A stretch of 35,307 nt of DNA from Myxococcota bacterium (GTDB lineage: Bacteria > Myxococcota > Kuafuiibacteriia > Kuafuiibacteriales > Kuafuiibacteriaceae), in assembly GCA_028289325.1 (NCBI GenBank), contig JANQQN010000426.1, forward strand, positions 1-35,307, given 5' to 3'. Below the pieces are notes generated by a model. The model was not told the DNA's origin and did not search any database. It worked only from the letters and a program-made list of their open reading frames with translations. The first letter of the stretch is position 1. Each line of letters begins with the position of its first letter. The translations under genes were made by a program, and so were the position numbers. Of the stretch, positions 24,583 to 32,334 are shown piece after piece.

Positions 24583-25106
24583 ACCGATTACTCGTTGTGG
24601 TCCTTCTATTCGCCGCATTCGGGGCCGGCTGCTCTGGTAGCTCGGCGGCGGTGGAGGGTTCAGCTTCCCTCCCCGAGTTGCCGACCGCCGGCAAGCTGCG
24701 AACTTTGGACGGCCGATATGTCTCGTTGGCCGCGTTTCGCGGCGAAGCGGCGCTGATCACGGTCATTCAGACGTGGTCGGATTACGCCCTGGTCGAGGTC
24801 CCGCTGTTCAACGAGGTCGCACAGCGATACGGCGACCGGGTTACGGTGCTGTGCATCGCCCTCGACGAGAAGCCGGAGATGGTTCGGATCTTCGTCGACA
24901 CCTTTCAGCCCGCCTACGAGGTCCTGCGCGTGGACGATCCGGCTCGGTTCACGGGCCCCTCGGGTCCATTCGGCCCGATCACTCGGGTCCCGACCTCGGT
25001 GCTGCTGGATAGGGATGGGCGGGTTGCCGCGCGAATGGACGGTACTTGGCGACCGGACATTCTCCGCGATGCCCTGCGCCAGCTCGTGGGTCCGCCGCGT
25101 CCTTAA
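24579..25106 (+). CDS. TlpA-like thioredoxin-fold lipoprotein lacking the CxxC motif
   Basis: A 175-residue envelope protein: signal peptide MNRLLVVVLLFAAFGAGC, with Cys18 as likely lipid site, then a TlpA/ResA-like thioredoxin fold. LPTAGKLRTLDGRYVSLAAF (about 34-53) is the usual lead-in. At the position of TWCxxC(R/K)xExP the protein has TWSDYALVEVP, so both redox cysteines are gone. The cis-Pro loop is kept (RVPTSVLLDRDGRV). Without the cysteines it cannot be a standard thiol oxidoreductase; it may bind a partner or act like a SCO/peroxiredoxin-type scaffold. It is coupled to the upstream pseudouridine synthase gene by an ATGA overlap and followed 37 bases later by the FtsB-like gene. Confidence 0.82.
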   Translation: MNRLLVVVLLFAAFGAGCSGSSAAVEGSASLPELPTAGKLRTLDGRYVSLAAFRGEAALITVIQTWSDYALVEVPLFNEVAQRYGDRVTVLCIALDEKPEMVRIFVDTFQPAYEVLRVDDPARFTGPSGPFGPITRVPTSVLLDRDGRVAARMDGTWRPDILRDALRQLVGPPRP

Positions 25107-25143
25107 GTTGCGACCTTGCGGGCGGACCGCTAAGTTCGCGCAT

Positions 25144-25476
25144 GTGACGTTCACCCATGTCGCCGCCGCGGTCTCGGTCGCCGCGGCCCTCGGGCTTCTG
25201 CTGGCGGGCCTTCTCGGCGCAGACGGTGTGGGTCGTCACGAGCGGCTGAAGGCCGAGCTGGAGCGGGTCCAGCAGATCAATTCGGCGTTGAAGGTCGAGA
25301 ACGCCCGCCTCGCCGCCGAGCGGCGCGCCCTGCGGCACGATCCCGCGTACATAGACCGGGTGATTTGGGATGATCTCGGCTACATCCGAGACGATCAAGT
25401 CGTGCTGGAGCTGGGCTCGCCGATGGTGACCGATCGAGGCTCAGCCCCCGGTGAACCGCGGCCCGCAGCCCGTTGA
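25144..25476 (+). CDS. FtsB/DivIC-type septum formation initiator
   Basis: A 110-residue bitopic protein of the FtsB/DivIC family, part of the FtsQLB (DivIB-FtsL-DivIC) complex that activates septal peptidoglycan synthesis. One N-terminal TM (about 5-28, VAAAVSVAAALGLLLAGLLG) is followed by a short coiled coil (RLKAELERVQQINSALKVEN, 36-55) and the family C-terminal box YIDRVIWDDLGYIRDDQVVLEL, equivalent to YIE..AR..LG.v..gE.vf. The start is the GTG at 25144, placing the TM at the N-terminus as usual; frames upstream run antiphase through the previous gene. No other division gene is nearby. Confidence 0.85.
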   Translation: MTFTHVAAAVSVAAALGLLLAGLLGADGVGRHERLKAELERVQQINSALKVENARLAAERRALRHDPAYIDRVIWDDLGYIRDDQVVLELGSPMVTDRGSAPGEPRPAAR

Positions 25477-25707
25477 TTTGGGTGCGTCGTCGCCCGGTCG
25501 AGTGATTTTTGTCGCCTGGTTGTTCGACGAAGCGGGAGCTGGGTGGCCCCCAACGACCGATGCGAGGCGAAGCCGGTCGGACAAGCAGGCGATAAAAGCG
25601 CCCGGCCCGGCGGCGGCGAGCCCAGATCAACGGGCGGCCAGACCCTTGTCGCCGCGCGCGGTTCCCAGCTATACCCCACTCGAGCCGTTGCCGAGGCTCG
25701 AAATGGT
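25477..25707 (+). promoter_or_regulatory. phoH upstream region: candidate sigma70 promoter and leader hairpin
   Basis: No credible gene is seen in these 231 bases. A promoter-like pair, TTGTCG (25646-25651) and TATACC (25670-25675), has an 18-base spacer. Just downstream a perfect 7-bp hairpin (25680-25701: TCGAGCC, 8-base loop, GGCTCGA) covers GAGG (25693-25696), the only likely ribosome-binding site for the TTG at 25708. This would make PhoH translation sensitive to leader structure. Confidence 0.4.
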
Positions 25708-27030
25708 TTGAGCTTGAGCAAAACCTTCATCCTAGACACCAACGTCCTTCTGCACGACCCAAGCGCGTTGTTCGCGTTCGAAGAGCATGAAGTCGTCGTG
25801 CCGATCTACGTGATCGAGGAGATCGACAAGTTCAAGCGGGACGCCAACGAGCTGGGACGCTCGGCTCGCGAAGTCGGTCGTCGGCTCGACGAGCTTCGCA
25901 AGCAGGGTAGCATCGCCGAGGGCATCAACCTCGACTCCGGCGGCCATCTTCGGGTGGCGTTCACCAACAAGACGCTGCCCCCGCAGATGGCCGACGGCAA
26001 CAACACGGTCGACAGCCGCATCCTGTCGGTCGCCATGGAGAACAAGGAGCGGTCCAACGGCGCCGGGCCGACGATCCTGGTCACCAAGGACGTCAACCTG
26101 CGGATCCGGGCCACCGCCCTCGGTCTCGAGGCCGAGGACTATGACCACGACCGGATGGAGATCGACGAGCTGTACACCGGCACCGTCGAGCTCGACTGCG
26201 ACGGCGAGGATATCGATCAGTTCTACAGCCGCGGCGAGCTGACCCTCCCCGATCCGTACCACTTCCCGAACGAGTTCATTCACCTCAAGAATCGCAACAA
26301 TCCCAGCCATTCGGCGCTGGGAAAGGTCGACCTCCCTTTGGAGCGGATCGTCCCCATCAATCGCTACAAAGACGGCGTATGGGGGATTCGTCCGCGCAAC
26401 AAGGAGCAGTCGTTCGCGATCGACCTTCTCATGGACGACAACGTCAAGATGGTCACCCTCGTCGGCAAGGCCGGCACCGGCAAGACGTTGCTGGCCATCG
26501 CGGCCGGGCTTCACAAGGCGACCGAGGAAGGCATCTACCAGCGGGTGCTCGTCTCGCGGCCGATCTTTCCCCTCGGACGCGACCTCGGATACCTGCCCGG
26601 CACCGTCGAGGAGAAGCTGTCCCCCTGGATGCAACCCATCTTCGACAACGTCGAGTTCCTCATGGGGCTTTCGAACGACGAGAAGAAGGGCGGCCGGTCG
26701 TACATGGAGCTCGTAGACCTCGGCATCCTGCAGATCGAACCCCTGACGTATATCCGCGGCCGCTCGATCCCTCACCAGTACATGATCGTCGACGAGGCCC
26801 AGAACCTGACCCCTCACGAGGTCAAGACCATCGTCTCGCGGGCCGGCGACGGAACGAAGATCGTGCTCACCGGGGATCCGTATCAGATCGATAACCCGTA
26901 CATGGACGCGACCAACAACGGCCTCGTCCACGTCGTGAATCGGTTCCGAACCGAACGCATCGCGGGGCACGTCACCCTGTTCAAGGGCGAGCGTTCCGAC
27001 CTCGCGGAGCTCGCCGCGAACCTGCTCTGA
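25708..27030 (+). CDS. PIN-PhoH ATPase (YlaK-type)
   Basis: A 440-residue protein with an N-terminal PIN nuclease domain (KTFILDTNVLLHDP, about 5-18, with the first catalytic Asp10; further acidic residues at DSRILSVA and DVNLRI) and a C-terminal PhoH P-loop ATPase domain. Walker A is VGKAGTGKT (252-260) and Walker B is MIVDEAQNL (359-367), followed by sensor GDGTKIVLTGDP. This PIN-PhoH pairing matches B. subtilis YlaK (442 residues) and PhoH2-type RNA helicase/RNases. The TTG at 25708 puts the PIN domain at the N-terminus as in relatives; an ATG at 25543 would add 55 residues of unrelated composition. Two GC-rich hairpins follow the gene. Confidence 0.92.
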   Translation: MSLSKTFILDTNVLLHDPSALFAFEEHEVVVPIYVIEEIDKFKRDANELGRSAREVGRRLDELRKQGSIAEGINLDSGGHLRVAFTNKTLPPQMADGNNTVDSRILSVAMENKERSNGAGPTILVTKDVNLRIRATALGLEAEDYDHDRMEIDELYTGTVELDCDGEDIDQFYSRGELTLPDPYHFPNEFIHLKNRNNPSHSALGKVDLPLERIVPINRYKDGVWGIRPRNKEQSFAIDLLMDDNVKMVTLVGKAGTGKTLLAIAAGLHKATEEGIYQRVLVSRPIFPLGRDLGYLPGTVEEKLSPWMQPIFDNVEFLMGLSNDEKKGGRSYMELVDLGILQIEPLTYIRGRSIPHQYMIVDEAQNLTPHEVKTIVSRAGDGTKIVLTGDPYQIDNPYMDATNNGLVHVVNRFRTERIAGHVTLFKGERSDLAELAANLL

Positions 27031-27046
27031 AGCCGTGAGCTACGGA

Positions 27047-27093
27047 CCCCGCCGATCGTGCGGGGCGATCAAAGGGCCGGGCGGCAACCGGCC
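27047..27093 (+). terminator. Tandem GC-rich hairpins 3' of phoH
   Basis: CCCCGC-loop7-GCGGGG (27047-27065) and GGCCGG-loop7-CCGGCC (27075-27093) are perfect 6-bp stems within the 80-base gap after the PhoH gene. No U-tract follows either, so intrinsic termination is uncertain. Confidence 0.35.
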
Positions 27094-27110
27094 GTGTTAG
27101 CATCCGCCCG

Positions 27111-27536
27111 ATGTTTCTGACGGCAGTCGTGGTGATGGGGGCGGCGCTCGCGGTCGGCCAGCCCAAGGTCAGCCCGCCGACCCAAAAAGGCGACAAGTTT
27201 TCGATCGACGCGTCGAAGACGACCCAGACCCTCAAGAAAGGGGACAAAGGTCAGTTCGTCCTCGAGATCCTGGCGTCGCCGGGCTTCAAGGTGTCCCAAG
27301 ACGCGCCCCTCAAAGTGAAGCTGGCTTCCGACGGGCTGGCGCTCACCAAGACCTCGCTCAAGGCCAAAGACGCCAAGCCGCGAAAGTTCACTTCCCCCAC
27401 GTTCAAGGTTCCGTTCACTGCCCGGTCGCCGGGCCAGACGTCGATCGCGATGAACGCCATGTTCTTCGTGTGCGACGTGGAGATCTGCGAGCGCAAGACG
27501 GCCCAGCTTTCCGTACCGGTCAGCGTTCGTCCTTGA
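27111..27536 (+). CDS. Small exported beta-rich protein, unknown function
   Basis: A 141-residue protein with an N-terminal hydrophobic export signal (MFLTAVVVMGAALAVG). The mature part is Lys-rich and beta-strand-like, with TLKKGDKGQFVLEILA and SPGFKVSQDAPLKVKLAS. Near the end is MFFVCDVEICERKTAQLSVP, where two cysteines five apart could form a disulfide; the arrangement is reminiscent of the immunoglobulin-like N-terminal domain of DsbD/ScsB proteins, which end with a similar 'C....C.....l.vpv' segment. That similarity is a weak inference. There is no ribosome-binding site of note. It lies between phoH (80 bases) and the J-domain gene (19 bases), probably in one transcript with the latter. 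Confidence 0.7.
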   Translation: MFLTAVVVMGAALAVGQPKVSPPTQKGDKFSIDASKTTQTLKKGDKGQFVLEILASPGFKVSQDAPLKVKLASDGLALTKTSLKAKDAKPRKFTSPTFKVPFTARSPGQTSIAMNAMFFVCDVEICERKTAQLSVPVSVRP

Positions 27537-27555
27537 GCGTCCCGCGAGCCGAACG

Positions 27556-28965
27556 ATGCATCCGGCGCGCGTTCTTCTGATCGTCGTCGACAGCCCCGGC
27601 CGACGAGCGCTCCTCAATCGTCTGCTGAGCTCGTCGCCTCACCATCTCGTCTTCGCGACCGACGGACAGGACGCCTACGATAGGTTCCGCGAGGTGAAGC
27701 CGAATCTGGTCTTGGCCCACATCGCCTCGGAACCCGTCGATGGCGGGCGGCTGTGTCAACTCGTCCGTCAACGCACGGATGGCCGCGCGACGCCCTTCGT
27801 TCTTCTCGGTACCGCCGCGTTGACGTCGGAAGGCCATCGACGGGCGGTCGAGGTCGAAGCCGACCTCTTCATCCCCCTGCCGATGTCCGAAGCGCGGTTC
27901 ACCGAGCAGATCGAGCGCCTGCTGCACGACGGCCGCAACGTCACCGATGTGGACCCGCGTCCGACCCTCGAGGCGCCGCGGCCTTCAGCCACGGGGGCCG
28001 AGCCCGACACGGAAGCGGTCCCCTCTTTTGCCGAGCCGCTGGCGCAGATGGCGCCCGAACTGATGAAGACCGATCCGGCTCGGCTCGAGCGCTCGACGCG
28101 ACCGGAGGCGGCCGACGTCGACACGGTGATCTGGTACGAGAACCCGTTCTTCGAGGGCGATAACCGCCGGGCCCAGGCGCCGGCGAACACCCTGCCAGGG
28201 GAAGAACACGTCACCCAGGTGGCGATCGAGCGGCACCTGCTCGTTGCACCCACCCCACATTGGTCGACGCCATCGGGTCCTGCCCCGTCGGTGCCGTCGA
28301 CCCCACGTCCGGAGGCAGACCCTCTCGAAGAGCCCCACATCAGCGCTGGGGCGGGCCTGGGTGCGCCCTCAGCGGCAAAGAAAAGCCATCTCATCGAGGA
28401 AGTACCAAGGGAACGAACGCCGACCGGAGACACCAACGGCAGCGGGCCGTCAGAGGAGGCCCCTCGCCGAGGCCTCGATGAAAGCCAGTTGGGCAAGCGG
28501 CTCGCGAAGCGGGTCCGAACGATGTACCAAATGCTCGATAACGCCGACAGCCACCAGTTGCTGGGGGTGGATCGCCAGGCGGACTACGGCGAGATCCGCA
28601 AGGCGTACGATGAGCTGTCGTTAGAGTTCCACCCCGACCGCTTCTTCTTGCTGCGTTCCGGCGACCTCAAAGAGAAGATCTATGCGATCTATCGCCGGGT
28701 GGCTGAGGCCTTCGAGGCCTTGGCCGACCAAGACCATCGAGTTCGGGAAATCCGGCGCCCCGCCGACCCCACCGACATCGGACCCCTGGCCATCTTCGCC
28801 CACACCGACGACGGCCAGCAGTACGCCGAGCTTGCGCAGGCCGCTTATGCGTCGGGTGATTACAATCACGCGCGACTGATGCTGACGCTGATCCGGACCA
28901 AAGAGCGCGACAACCCCAGCGTCGCCTCGGCGCTGCGGGTGGTGGTGGATGCGCTTCGGGCGTGA
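27556..28965 (+). CDS. Receiver-like domain fused to J domain
   Basis: A 469-residue cytosolic protein. Residues 1-125 look like a response-regulator receiver (HPARVLLIVVDSPGRRALLN, GQDAYDRFREVKPNLVLAHI, FIPLPMSEARF) but the phosphoacceptor Asp after strand 3 is missing (VLAHIASEP) and the acidic pair of strand 1 is reduced to one Asp. A long Pro/Glu-rich linker (130-310) follows. The J domain is at about 315-395 with an intact HPD (359-361) in LEFHPDRFFLL, which should stimulate a DnaK-type Hsp70. The final 60 residues form TPR-like helices (YAELAQAAYASGDYNHARLM). Such receiver-J proteins recur in Myxococcota; their partner and signal are unknown. Confidence 0.85.
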   Translation: MHPARVLLIVVDSPGRRALLNRLLSSSPHHLVFATDGQDAYDRFREVKPNLVLAHIASEPVDGGRLCQLVRQRTDGRATPFVLLGTAALTSEGHRRAVEVEADLFIPLPMSEARFTEQIERLLHDGRNVTDVDPRPTLEAPRPSATGAEPDTEAVPSFAEPLAQMAPELMKTDPARLERSTRPEAADVDTVIWYENPFFEGDNRRAQAPANTLPGEEHVTQVAIERHLLVAPTPHWSTPSGPAPSVPSTPRPEADPLEEPHISAGAGLGAPSAAKKSHLIEEVPRERTPTGDTNGSGPSEEAPRRGLDESQLGKRLAKRVRTMYQMLDNADSHQLLGVDRQADYGEIRKAYDELSLEFHPDRFFLLRSGDLKEKIYAIYRRVAEAFEALADQDHRVREIRRPADPTDIGPLAIFAHTDDGQQYAELAQAAYASGDYNHARLMLTLIRTKERDNPSVASALRVVVDALRA

Positions 28966-29051
28966 CGGCTGTCGGACCCGTCGACTTCAGAACGCTTCAA
29001 GCCGCGTCCTGTTCGAAACCGGAGGCAACAACGTTGGAGATAGATAAGGGG

Positions 29052-29142
29052 TGGCGGAGAGAGCGGGATTCGAACCCGCGGTACGGTTTACCCGTACACT
29101 GGTTTAGCAAACCAGCGCCTTCAGCCACTCGGCCACCTCTCC
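29052..29142 (-). tRNA. tRNA-Ser (anticodon GCU)
   Basis: Read on the minus strand it starts GGAGAGGTGGCCGAG and ends with an encoded CCA. The acceptor GGAGAGG pairs with TCTCTCC, the anticodon loop is TTTGCTAAA (GCU, reading AGC/AGU), a long variable arm GTACGG/CCGTAC typical of serine tRNAs follows, and the T arm is GCGGGTTCGAATCCCGC. 91 bases with CCA. Confidence 0.95.
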
Positions 29143-29171
29143 AACCACGAAACTGAAACTGCAAAGAACTT

Positions 29172-29258
29172 CGGAGCAGGAGGGATTCGAACCCCCGGTA
29201 CGCTCTCACGCACGGCGGTTTTCAAAACCGCTGCCTTCAACCGCTCGGCCACTGCTCC
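29172..29258 (-). tRNA. tRNA-Ser (anticodon UGA)
   Basis: Minus strand, 29 bases upstream of the other serine tRNA and probably in one transcript. Acceptor GGAGCAG/CTGCTCC, anticodon loop TTTTGAAAA (UGA, reading UCN), long variable arm (TGCGTGAGAGCGTA region), T loop TTCGAAT. CCA is not encoded, unlike its neighbour. 87 bases including the discriminator G. Confidence 0.95.
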
Positions 29259-29304
29259 TCGGTGGGAGAAGCCCGCACGGTAGACCCCCACTTCCGGGAC
29301 GCCG

Positions 29305-29333
29305 TTAGTACCTCAATCCGGCGGGGGGCGCAA
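29305..29333 (-). promoter_or_regulatory. Weak candidate promoter for the tRNA-Ser pair
   Basis: On the minus strand TTGCGC (29333-29328) and TACTAA (29310-29305) are separated by exactly 17 bases and would start transcription about 40 bases before the UGA tRNA. Each hexamer matches the consensus at only three positions, so this is tentative. Confidence 0.25.
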
Positions 29334-29357
29334 CGGTAACCTCGCCCGAACCCTCGT

Positions 29358-29384
29358 TCATCGTGCTGGTCTTTCGCACGATGA
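29358..29384. promoter_or_regulatory. 9-bp perfect inverted repeat upstream of LysR gene (dyad 1)
   Basis: TCATCGTGC and GCACGATGA are separated by nine bases, centred about 90 bases before the LysR start. Spacing and symmetry suit a LysR-type recognition site; it also lies upstream of the tRNA genes on the other strand. Confidence 0.45.
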
Positions 29385-29425
29385 GGAGCATCGACGTAAC
29401 AATCGTTGACGGTGCTCGCGTACCC

Positions 29426-29453
29426 CCATCGAACGGCGATGACCGTTCGATGG
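29426..29453. promoter_or_regulatory. 11-bp perfect inverted repeat overlapping the LysR leader (dyad 2)
   Basis: CCATCGAACGG and CCGTTCGATGG are separated by six bases and end within the GGAG ribosome-binding site (29452-29455) of the LysR-type gene. It could be an activation/autorepression operator or a leader hairpin that hides the ribosome-binding site. A TTGACG -35-like hexamer lies at 29406-29411. Confidence 0.5.
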
Positions 29454-29461
29454 AGAACCCG

Positions 29462-30361
29462 ATGCCACAACACAGCGCCACCCCCGCCATGGAGCGAATG
29501 CGACGCTTGACCAGCCTTTGGAACTGGCTGCCGGGCTTTCGCGCCGTCGCGGAAACCGAGCACCTTCCCGCGGCTTCGAAGCATCTTCGCGTAAGTCCTT
29601 CCGCTCTTTCCCGAACCATCAGGCTGCTCGAAGACGACGTCGGTCAGCAGCTCTTTAATCGGGTCGGACGCAACCTCGAGCTGAACGAAACCGGCCGTCG
29701 ACTGCTGTCTGCCGTCCGCGACTCGATGCGTTTGGTCGACGAGGCGTTGGGGGTGATGACCGATGGGCAGTACGTCGGCTCGGTCAGAATCTCCTGCCAT
29801 TCGCCGTTCACCGAGACCTATGTGCTGCCGGCGCTCGAGCGGCTGCGGGCTCGGCATCCGGAGCTCGTGCCTTACCTGCAGAGTCATCCGGAGTCCGAGG
29901 TGAACGGGATGCTGCTGCGCGGGCAGCTGGACGTCGCGCTCGTCGCCGAGCCTCGCCCCCACCCCGACCTCACCACCGTTCACGTCGCGGACTTCGAAAC
30001 CGGCGTCTTTTGCGGGCCCGGCCATCCGCTGTACGAGACGGCCGGCGACCCGGCGGGGTACTCGTTCGTGGCCCCCGAGGGCGAAGACGGTCGAATCCCC
30101 GATGGCTGGCCCGCTCACCAACCGAGGACCGTCGCGATGTGTGCGGACCTGTCCGTGGGGCTCATGCTCTGCCGGGGCGGCCGGTACCTGGCCGTCCTCC
30201 CCGCTCCGGTGGCCGCCCGTTATCCGGAGCTCCGGGCGGTGCCCTATGCAACCCGCGCCATGAGCCTTCACGCGGTTCAGAGGCGAAATCTGGGCTTCAA
30301 GGGTCGTGCCGAAATCGTCATCGAGGCCATGGTGGGCCTCAGAGAGAATGCGGCGGCGTAG
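29462..30361 (+). CDS. LysR-family transcriptional regulator
   Basis: A 299-residue LTTR. The winged helix-turn-helix is at about 15-75 (AETEHLPAASKHLRVSPSAL, SRTIRLLEDDVGQQLFNR), followed by the linker helix and a periplasmic-binding-protein-like effector domain (SVRISCHSPFTETYVLPALE onward, with LRGQLDVALVAEP as the usual 'l..GelDlai' motif). The ATG at 29462 is chosen because GGAG lies six bases upstream; in-frame ATGs at 29450 and further 5' would fall inside the dyad. Target genes and ligand are unknown: the next gene (AAA ATPase) starts 33 bases downstream on the same strand, so the usual divergently transcribed target is lacking, and the divergent neighbours are tRNAs. Confidence 0.9.
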   Translation: MPQHSATPAMERMRRLTSLWNWLPGFRAVAETEHLPAASKHLRVSPSALSRTIRLLEDDVGQQLFNRVGRNLELNETGRRLLSAVRDSMRLVDEALGVMTDGQYVGSVRISCHSPFTETYVLPALERLRARHPELVPYLQSHPESEVNGMLLRGQLDVALVAEPRPHPDLTTVHVADFETGVFCGPGHPLYETAGDPAGYSFVAPEGEDGRIPDGWPAHQPRTVAMCADLSVGLMLCRGGRYLAVLPAPVAARYPELRAVPYATRAMSLHAVQRRNLGFKGRAEIVIEAMVGLRENAAA

Positions 30362-30394
30362 CGCTTTGGCGCCGCGTGGGTTACCTGACGGCAG

Positions 30395-32215
30395 ATGGCG
30401 AATCGACAACTGCCACCGTGGGCCGAGCAGATCCGCAGCACGTATCTTCGGGGCGAAGCGTCCGTCTTTCTGTTGTACGGCAACGTCTTCGACCTGATCC
30501 TGCATGAAGGCAAGCTCCTGCCTCTGCCAGACTTCCTGGCCGGAGTCCTGCTCGCGAAAAAAGACATCATCGTGCAGTTCAATCCGTCTTCGGGCGTCAA
30601 GTTCCGCAAGAAAGACAAGACCACGCCCCACGCGGATCAGCTGGTCGCCGCCAAAGATACCGAAGAGATGCTCACCCAGCTCGAGCGCCTTCTTCGAACC
30701 ACCGACGGTATCGGGGTCATCGGGGACTACGCGGAGATGATGGCCCCGTCGGGCGACAACAGCTTCCTGACCGAAGCCGATCGGCGGGCGGTGGTCACCC
30801 TCCACCGCTGGAGTCTCGACCGCAGCTTCGAGAACTCGGACAACGTCGTGCTCCTGGTCACCGAGCAGATCACCCAGCTGTCGTCGAAGATCGTGTCCAA
30901 CCCCCGGATGGCCGCGGTGCAGGTTCCCTTGCCTGATGACCACGAGCGGTCGGCGATCATTCGCCTGCTGGAGCCGGACGCTACGGCCAGAGACATCGAG
31001 CGATTGGTCTCGAAGTCTGCGGGTCTCAAGACGGTTCAGATCCGGGGGATCCTGGCCCCCGGCGAAGACGCCGAAGAAGACTTTGCCGAACGTTACGAGC
31101 TCATCCGCGAGGTTCTGGGGCAGGCCCCCGATGCCCTCAAGCGGGCCAAGAAGCTCACCCGGATGACGTCCGGCATGACCCGCGAGCAGGTGCTGACCTA
31201 CCTCAAGGGCGAAGGCCTCGATGTGGATACCCACGTCGAAAGCGACGGACGGTACGAGGAGGTCGTCGCGCTGCTCAACACGCGCAAGCGGGAGATCCTC
31301 GAGAAGGAGACCTTCGGTCTCGTGGAGTTCGTCGACCCCGACCATGACTTTTCGGCCGTCGGCGGCCTCGATGAGGTCAAGCGGGAGCTGATGCAGATCG
31401 CCCACAACATCCGCGAAGGCAACCGCCGTCGGGTTCCGATGGGGCTGCTGTTCACGGGACCGATGGGTACGGGCAAGACCTTCGTTGCCGAGGCGTTTGC
31501 GAAGTCGTCGGGACTCACCGCCATCAAGCTGAAGAACTTTCGCTCCCGCTGGGTGGGGGCCACCGAGGGCAACCTCGAGAAGATCCTCGACGTGGTCAAG
31601 GCCATCGGCAGCGTCCTGGTGATCATCGACGAAGGCGACCGCGCGTTCGGGGCCGGGGGCGGAGGCGAGACCGACGGCGGAACCTCGAGCCGGGTGATCG
31701 CGCGGATCAAGGAGTTCATGAGCGACACGTCGAACCGCGGCCGTGTCCTCTTCGTGTTGATGACCAATCGGCCCGATAAGCTCGATATCGACATCAAACG
31801 GGCCGGCCGTCTGGACCGCAAGATTCCCTTCTTCTATAGCCAGGATCCGGAGGACGTGGAGCCGGTGGTGATGGCGCAGCTGCGCCGCCACAAAGTCACG
31901 CACGACATCGAGTTTCCGAGGGATCGATCCGCGGTCTCGGCCCGGCTCGTCGGTTATTCGAATGCGGATGTCGAAGCCGTGGTGCTCGCGGCCAACGATC
32001 TCGCCGAAGAGGCCGACGAGTCGGCGACGGCGGCCCATTTCACCGCCGCCCTGGACGACTATCTGCCCGCCCGAGACGCCAAGATGCTCGAATACATGGA
32101 GCTGCTGGCCGCGTTCGAGTCTTCCAGCCGTTCCCTGCTGCCGAAGCGGTACGCGGATATCGACGTGGACCAGCTGCAGGAGAGATTGCGGGTTCTCCGG
32201 GGCCAGATCGGGTAG
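30395..32215 (+). CDS. AAA ATPase, Ycf46-like, with degenerate N-terminal ATPase module
   Basis: A 606-residue AAA+ protein. The N-terminal 200 residues ([42 protein letters not shown]) resemble a RecA-like ATPase core without Walker A, as in Ycf46-type proteins. The C-terminal AAA module (about 320-535) is complete: Walker A GPMGTGKT (355-362), Walker [11 protein letters not shown] (D412, E413), sensor 1 in [13 protein letters not shown], and arginine fingers in KRAGRLDRK. The region between has a [14 protein letters not shown] lead-in typical of FtsH/Cdc48-like AAA domains, but no protease domain follows. A remodelling or chaperone ATPase role is likely; substrate unknown. It may be co-transcribed with the LysR gene (33-base gap). 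Confidence 0.88.
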   Translation: MANRQLPPWAEQIRSTYLRGEASVFLLYGNVFDLILHEGKLLPLPDFLAGVLLAKKDIIVQFNPSSGVKFRKKDKTTPHADQLVAAKDTEEMLTQLERLLRTTDGIGVIGDYAEMMAPSGDNSFLTEADRRAVVTLHRWSLDRSFENSDNVVLLVTEQITQLSSKIVSNPRMAAVQVPLPDDHERSAIIRLLEPDATARDIERLVSKSAGLKTVQIRGILAPGEDAEEDFAERYELIREVLGQAPDALKRAKKLTRMTSGMTREQVLTYLKGEGLDVDTHVESDGRYEEVVALLNTRKREILEKETFGLVEFVDPDHDFSAVGGLDEVKRELMQIAHNIREGNRRRVPMGLLFTGPMGTGKTFVAEAFAKSSGLTAIKLKNFRSRWVGATEGNLEKILDVVKAIGSVLVIIDEGDRAFGAGGGGETDGGTSSRVIARIKEFMSDTSNRGRVLFVLMTNRPDKLDIDIKRAGRLDRKIPFFYSQDPEDVEPVVMAQLRRHKVTHDIEFPRDRSAVSARLVGYSNADVEAVVLAANDLAEEADESATAAHFTAALDDYLPARDAKMLEYMELLAAFESSSRSLLPKRYADIDVDQLQERLRVLRGQIG

Positions 32216-32334
32216 CCGCCCTCAGCCCGTTGGGGCCTGCACGCCGGTCCGTCCCCGGTACTTACAGTTAAGCGAGCCCACCGGTTTTCACAGAGGCTCC
32301 GGATGGGTAGGGTTGAGCCGAGGACCCGAGGGTC

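Noticed and set aside
25543-25707. Upstream ATG giving a longer PhoH
   Set aside because: The extra 55 residues are low complexity, unlike any PIN-PhoH N-terminus, and would cover the promoter-like pair and hairpin; the PIN domain begins right after 25708.
29237-32038. A 933-codon open frame on the minus strand
   Set aside because: It is antisense to the LysR and AAA ATPase genes, both of which show clear domain motifs, and it also runs through the end of a tRNA. Long antisense frames are common in such GC-rich coding sequence.
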